64,000 bases of DNA from Nocardioides potassii (lineage in GTDB: Bacteria; Actinomycetota; Actinomycetes; Propionibacteriales; Nocardioidaceae), in NCBI RefSeq assembly GCF_021648885.1, contig NZ_JAKJHZ010000005.1, positions 124,001 through 188,000 on the forward strand, given 5' to 3'. Under the pieces are notes generated by a model, which worked only from the letters and a program-made list of their open reading frames with translations, searched no databases and had not been told where the DNA came from. This document shows, in pieces, positions 62,348 to 64,000 of the stretch. The translations under genes were made by a program, and so were the position numbers. Within the stretch, counting starts at the first letter, position 1. Every line of letters begins with the position of its first letter.

Positions 62348-63610
62348 TCAGGCCGCGCGAGCCCACGCCAGCGCCTGCCGGCTGAGCTCGCGCGTCGACG
62401 ACCCGAGCTCCCGCCGCACGACGCCCTCGGTCGCCGCCCACATGCCGAAGTCCTCGGTCTGGAACGTGCGGACCAGGCTCCACAGGGCGTCCTCGCCGCG
62501 GGTGGTGGCGACGTAGTCGCAGACCAGGGCGGCGAGCTCGTAGTTCGCGGCGGCGTCACGTGAGTAGAACCGTCGGGTGGGCTCGAGCGTGCGGGGCTGC
62601 GCGCCACCGAGCGCGTACGCCGAGATCCGGCGGCGCTCGTCGACCGGGTACGTCGTCCGGGCCAGGTACTCGGCGATCCCCTCGACGAGCCAGGTGGGGG
62701 ACCGGTCGTCCGAGGCTCCGAACGCGACGTGCACGATCTCGTGGCGGAAGACGAGGCTGCGCCCGAGGACGTCGCCCACCACGGTCGGGTTGACGGCGAA
62801 GCGGTAGGCCGCGACGGGGCCGCCCACCTTCGCGAGCACCGGGAAGGCCACGCCGGCGGTGTTCTCGACCGTCATCGCGCTCATCTCGTCGATCGCCGAG
62901 GTGTCGGCGATGCCGTACGCGACGAACCTGCCGTTCCACCGGGGCAGGCGCGCGCGGACCGCCTCGCTCGCCGCGGCGAGGTCGCTCATCACGTAGTCGG
63001 CGTGCTGCTCGGTGTCCTCGTCGAAGATCCCGAGGATGCCGCCCTCGCGCCGCACCTCGATGCGCACCAGGTCCCACGGTGCCGGCGTCCACCCCGTCCT
63101 CGCGTCGATCTGGGTGTTGCGGTCATCGGCCAGCAGGGCGTCGTCGCCGTCACGCGTGAAGGTCCACACCATCTGCTGCGTCACCGGTCGGCGGTCGAAC
63201 CCGTCGAGCCGCATCGTGAAGTCGACGGGGAGCTGGAGGTCACCGGCACCGGAGACCTGGGTCATCACGCTCTCGTCGCCCAGCTCGTAGGACACGTCGG
63301 TCACCGGCAGCTGTGCCAGGTTGTCGAACCATCGCGCCTGGGTCGCGGAGAAGGTGAGCTCGTCGGGGTCGACCGTCGAGAGGAAGGCCTCGCGGTCACC
63401 GTCGACCAGGGCCTCCTCCCGCGCGTCGATCAGTGCCAGGGCGGCGTCGCGGAGCGACTCGTCCATACCTGCCGGCGGATCGGACCTCGACGGGAGGCCA
63501 GCAGCCCCTGACGCTGGCTGGGTGCCGTCGTCCGCGGACTGGCAGCCCGACAGCGGGAGCAGCAGGAGGCAGGCAAGCGCGGCTGACGCCGTCCCCCGCG
63601 AAGTGCGCAT
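62348..63610 (-). CDS. Lipoprotein with peptidase-MA-like metalloprotease domain
   Basis: 420 residues. The signal [20 protein letters not shown] leads into the lipobox LSGC, so the protein is likely lipid-anchored outside the membrane. A first domain (about 60-200) looks NTF2/adhesin-like. The gluzincin-type site HEIVH lies around residue 290, and [11 protein letters not shown] about 20 residues later supplies the third zinc ligand (Glu). The substrate is unknown. ATG 63610 is chosen because it gives a good signal peptide and has TATGAT 7 nt upstream. Confidence 0.82.
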   Translation of the reverse strand: MRTSRGTASAALACLLLLPLSGCQSADDGTQPASGAAGLPSRSDPPAGMDESLRDAALALIDAREEALVDGDREAFLSTVDPDELTFSATQARWFDNLAQLPVTDVSYELGDESVMTQVSGAGDLQLPVDFTMRLDGFDRRPVTQQMVWTFTRDGDDALLADDRNTQIDARTGWTPAPWDLVRIEVRREGGILGIFDEDTEQHADYVMSDLAAASEAVRARLPRWNGRFVAYGIADTSAIDEMSAMTVENTAGVAFPVLAKVGGPVAAYRFAVNPTVVGDVLGRSLVFRHEIVHVAFGASDDRSPTWLVEGIAEYLARTTYPVDERRRISAYALGGAQPRTLEPTRRFYSRDAAANYELAALVCDYVATTRGEDALWSLVRTFQTEDFGMWAATEGVVRRELGSSTRELSRQALAWARAA

Positions 63611-63617
63611 GGCGCGG

Positions 63618-63623
63618 ATCATA
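63618..63623 (-). promoter_or_regulatory. -10 hexamer of the lipoprotein gene
   Basis: TATGAT on the minus strand, 7-nt spacing to the ATG at 63610 (leaderless). Confidence 0.5.
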
Positions 63624-63683
63624 AGCGCGACGCTGGTCGTCGGGAGTGGGTTCGCCACGGTCGCCCCGTACGCTTGGCAGGTC

Positions 63684-64000
63684 ATGACCCAGCCGCTCGT
63701 CTACCTCGACCACGCCGCGACCACGCCCATGCTGCCGGTCGCCGTCGAGGCGATGACACGCCAGCTGTCCGGGGTGGGCAACGCGAGCTCGCTCCACGCC
63801 TCCGGTCGCGGTGCTCGCAGGGTCGTCGAGGAGTCCCGCGAGACCATCGCGGGGGCCATCGGCGCCCGCCCCGGGGACGTCGTGTTCACCTCCGGCGGCA
63901 CCGAGTCCGACAACCTCGCGCTCAAGGGCATCTTCTGGGCACGCCGCGCCGAGGACCCGCGTCGTACGCGCATCCTGTCGACGTCCATCGAGCACCACGC
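63684..64000 (+). CDS. Cysteine desulfurase (NifS/IscS-like), 5' part
   Basis: Only the first 105 residues are inside the window. [39 protein letters not shown] and [17 protein letters not shown] are characteristic of NifS/IscS-type PLP enzymes that take sulfur from cysteine for Fe-S clusters or tRNA thiolation. In actinobacteria this gene is usually followed by mnmA, which would fall beyond the edge. TACGCT at 63669-63674 is a possible -10 with 9-nt spacing. It is divergent from the lipoprotein gene. Confidence 0.92.
   Translation, partial: MTQPLVYLDHAATTPMLPVAVEAMTRQLSGVGNASSLHASGRGARRVVEESRETIAGAIGARPGDVVFTSGGTESDNLALKGIFWARRAEDPRRTRILSTSIEHH

Overview
The window looks like chromosomal DNA of a high-GC actinomycete, most likely a Nocardioides-type member of the Propionibacteriales. 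The grounds are very strong GC bias at third codon positions, frequent GTG/TTG starts, a mycothiol-dependent nitroreductase homologue (DPLCPFAW), paired ClpP1/ClpP2, a long RNase E/G with low-complexity tails, and many genes whose -10 hexamer lies only 6-7 nt from the start codon (leaderless transcripts). No phage, IS element, CRISPR array or rRNA was seen.

Layout. 0-10 kb: housekeeping and accessory enzymes (pepN, mycothiol nitroreductase, metG, a LURP-one-like protein, an NADP-binding oxidoreductase, an alpha/beta hydrolase, rpiB, a Nei-type glycosylase, a membrane SpoIIE-type phosphatase), then tRNA-Gly(TCC) and tRNA-Pro(TGG). 10-24 kb: the conserved actinobacterial run tig - (aph-like / marR) - clpP1 - clpP2 - clpX - a hendecad-repeat membrane protein - valS - GNAT - secreted protein - folC - DUF4233 - ndk. 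24-32 kb: the cell-elongation operon mreB-mreC-mreD-mrdA(PBP2)-rodA, followed by a B12-binding radical SAM protein (TIGR03960 type).

32.3-52.75 kb: a roughly 20-kb surface-glycan cluster of 19 genes on both strands. It has seven glycosyltransferases, a DUF616-type protein with a coiled-coil tail and a separate small coiled-coil protein, an acyltransferase, two DUF2142-like multi-spanning proteins, a Wzx-type flippase and DUF2304. It also encodes a nucleotide-sugar pathway (rfbF, rfbG, a C-methyltransferase, an RmlC-like epimerase and a reductase) that should make a CDP-activated 6-deoxy-3-C-methylhexose. The cluster sits between the radical SAM gene and its usual partner, the TIGR03936/DUF2344 gene, so it appears to have been inserted into a conserved neighbourhood.

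52.8-64 kb: the conserved order resumes with DUF2344 - rne - rplU - rpmA - obgE - proB. After that come a frameshifted MazG-like gene, a HIT-family protein, a nucleotidyltransferase-like protein, a lipoprotein metallopeptidase and the start of a cysteine desulfurase.

The most noteworthy items are the branched CDP-sugar pathway and its host cluster, the disruption of the radical SAM/DUF2344 pair, the coiled-coil proteins coupled to glycosyltransferases, the perfect 11-residue repeat protein after clpX, and the hairpin repeat array between that gene and valS. All assignments were made by reading the sequence; no database search was run.
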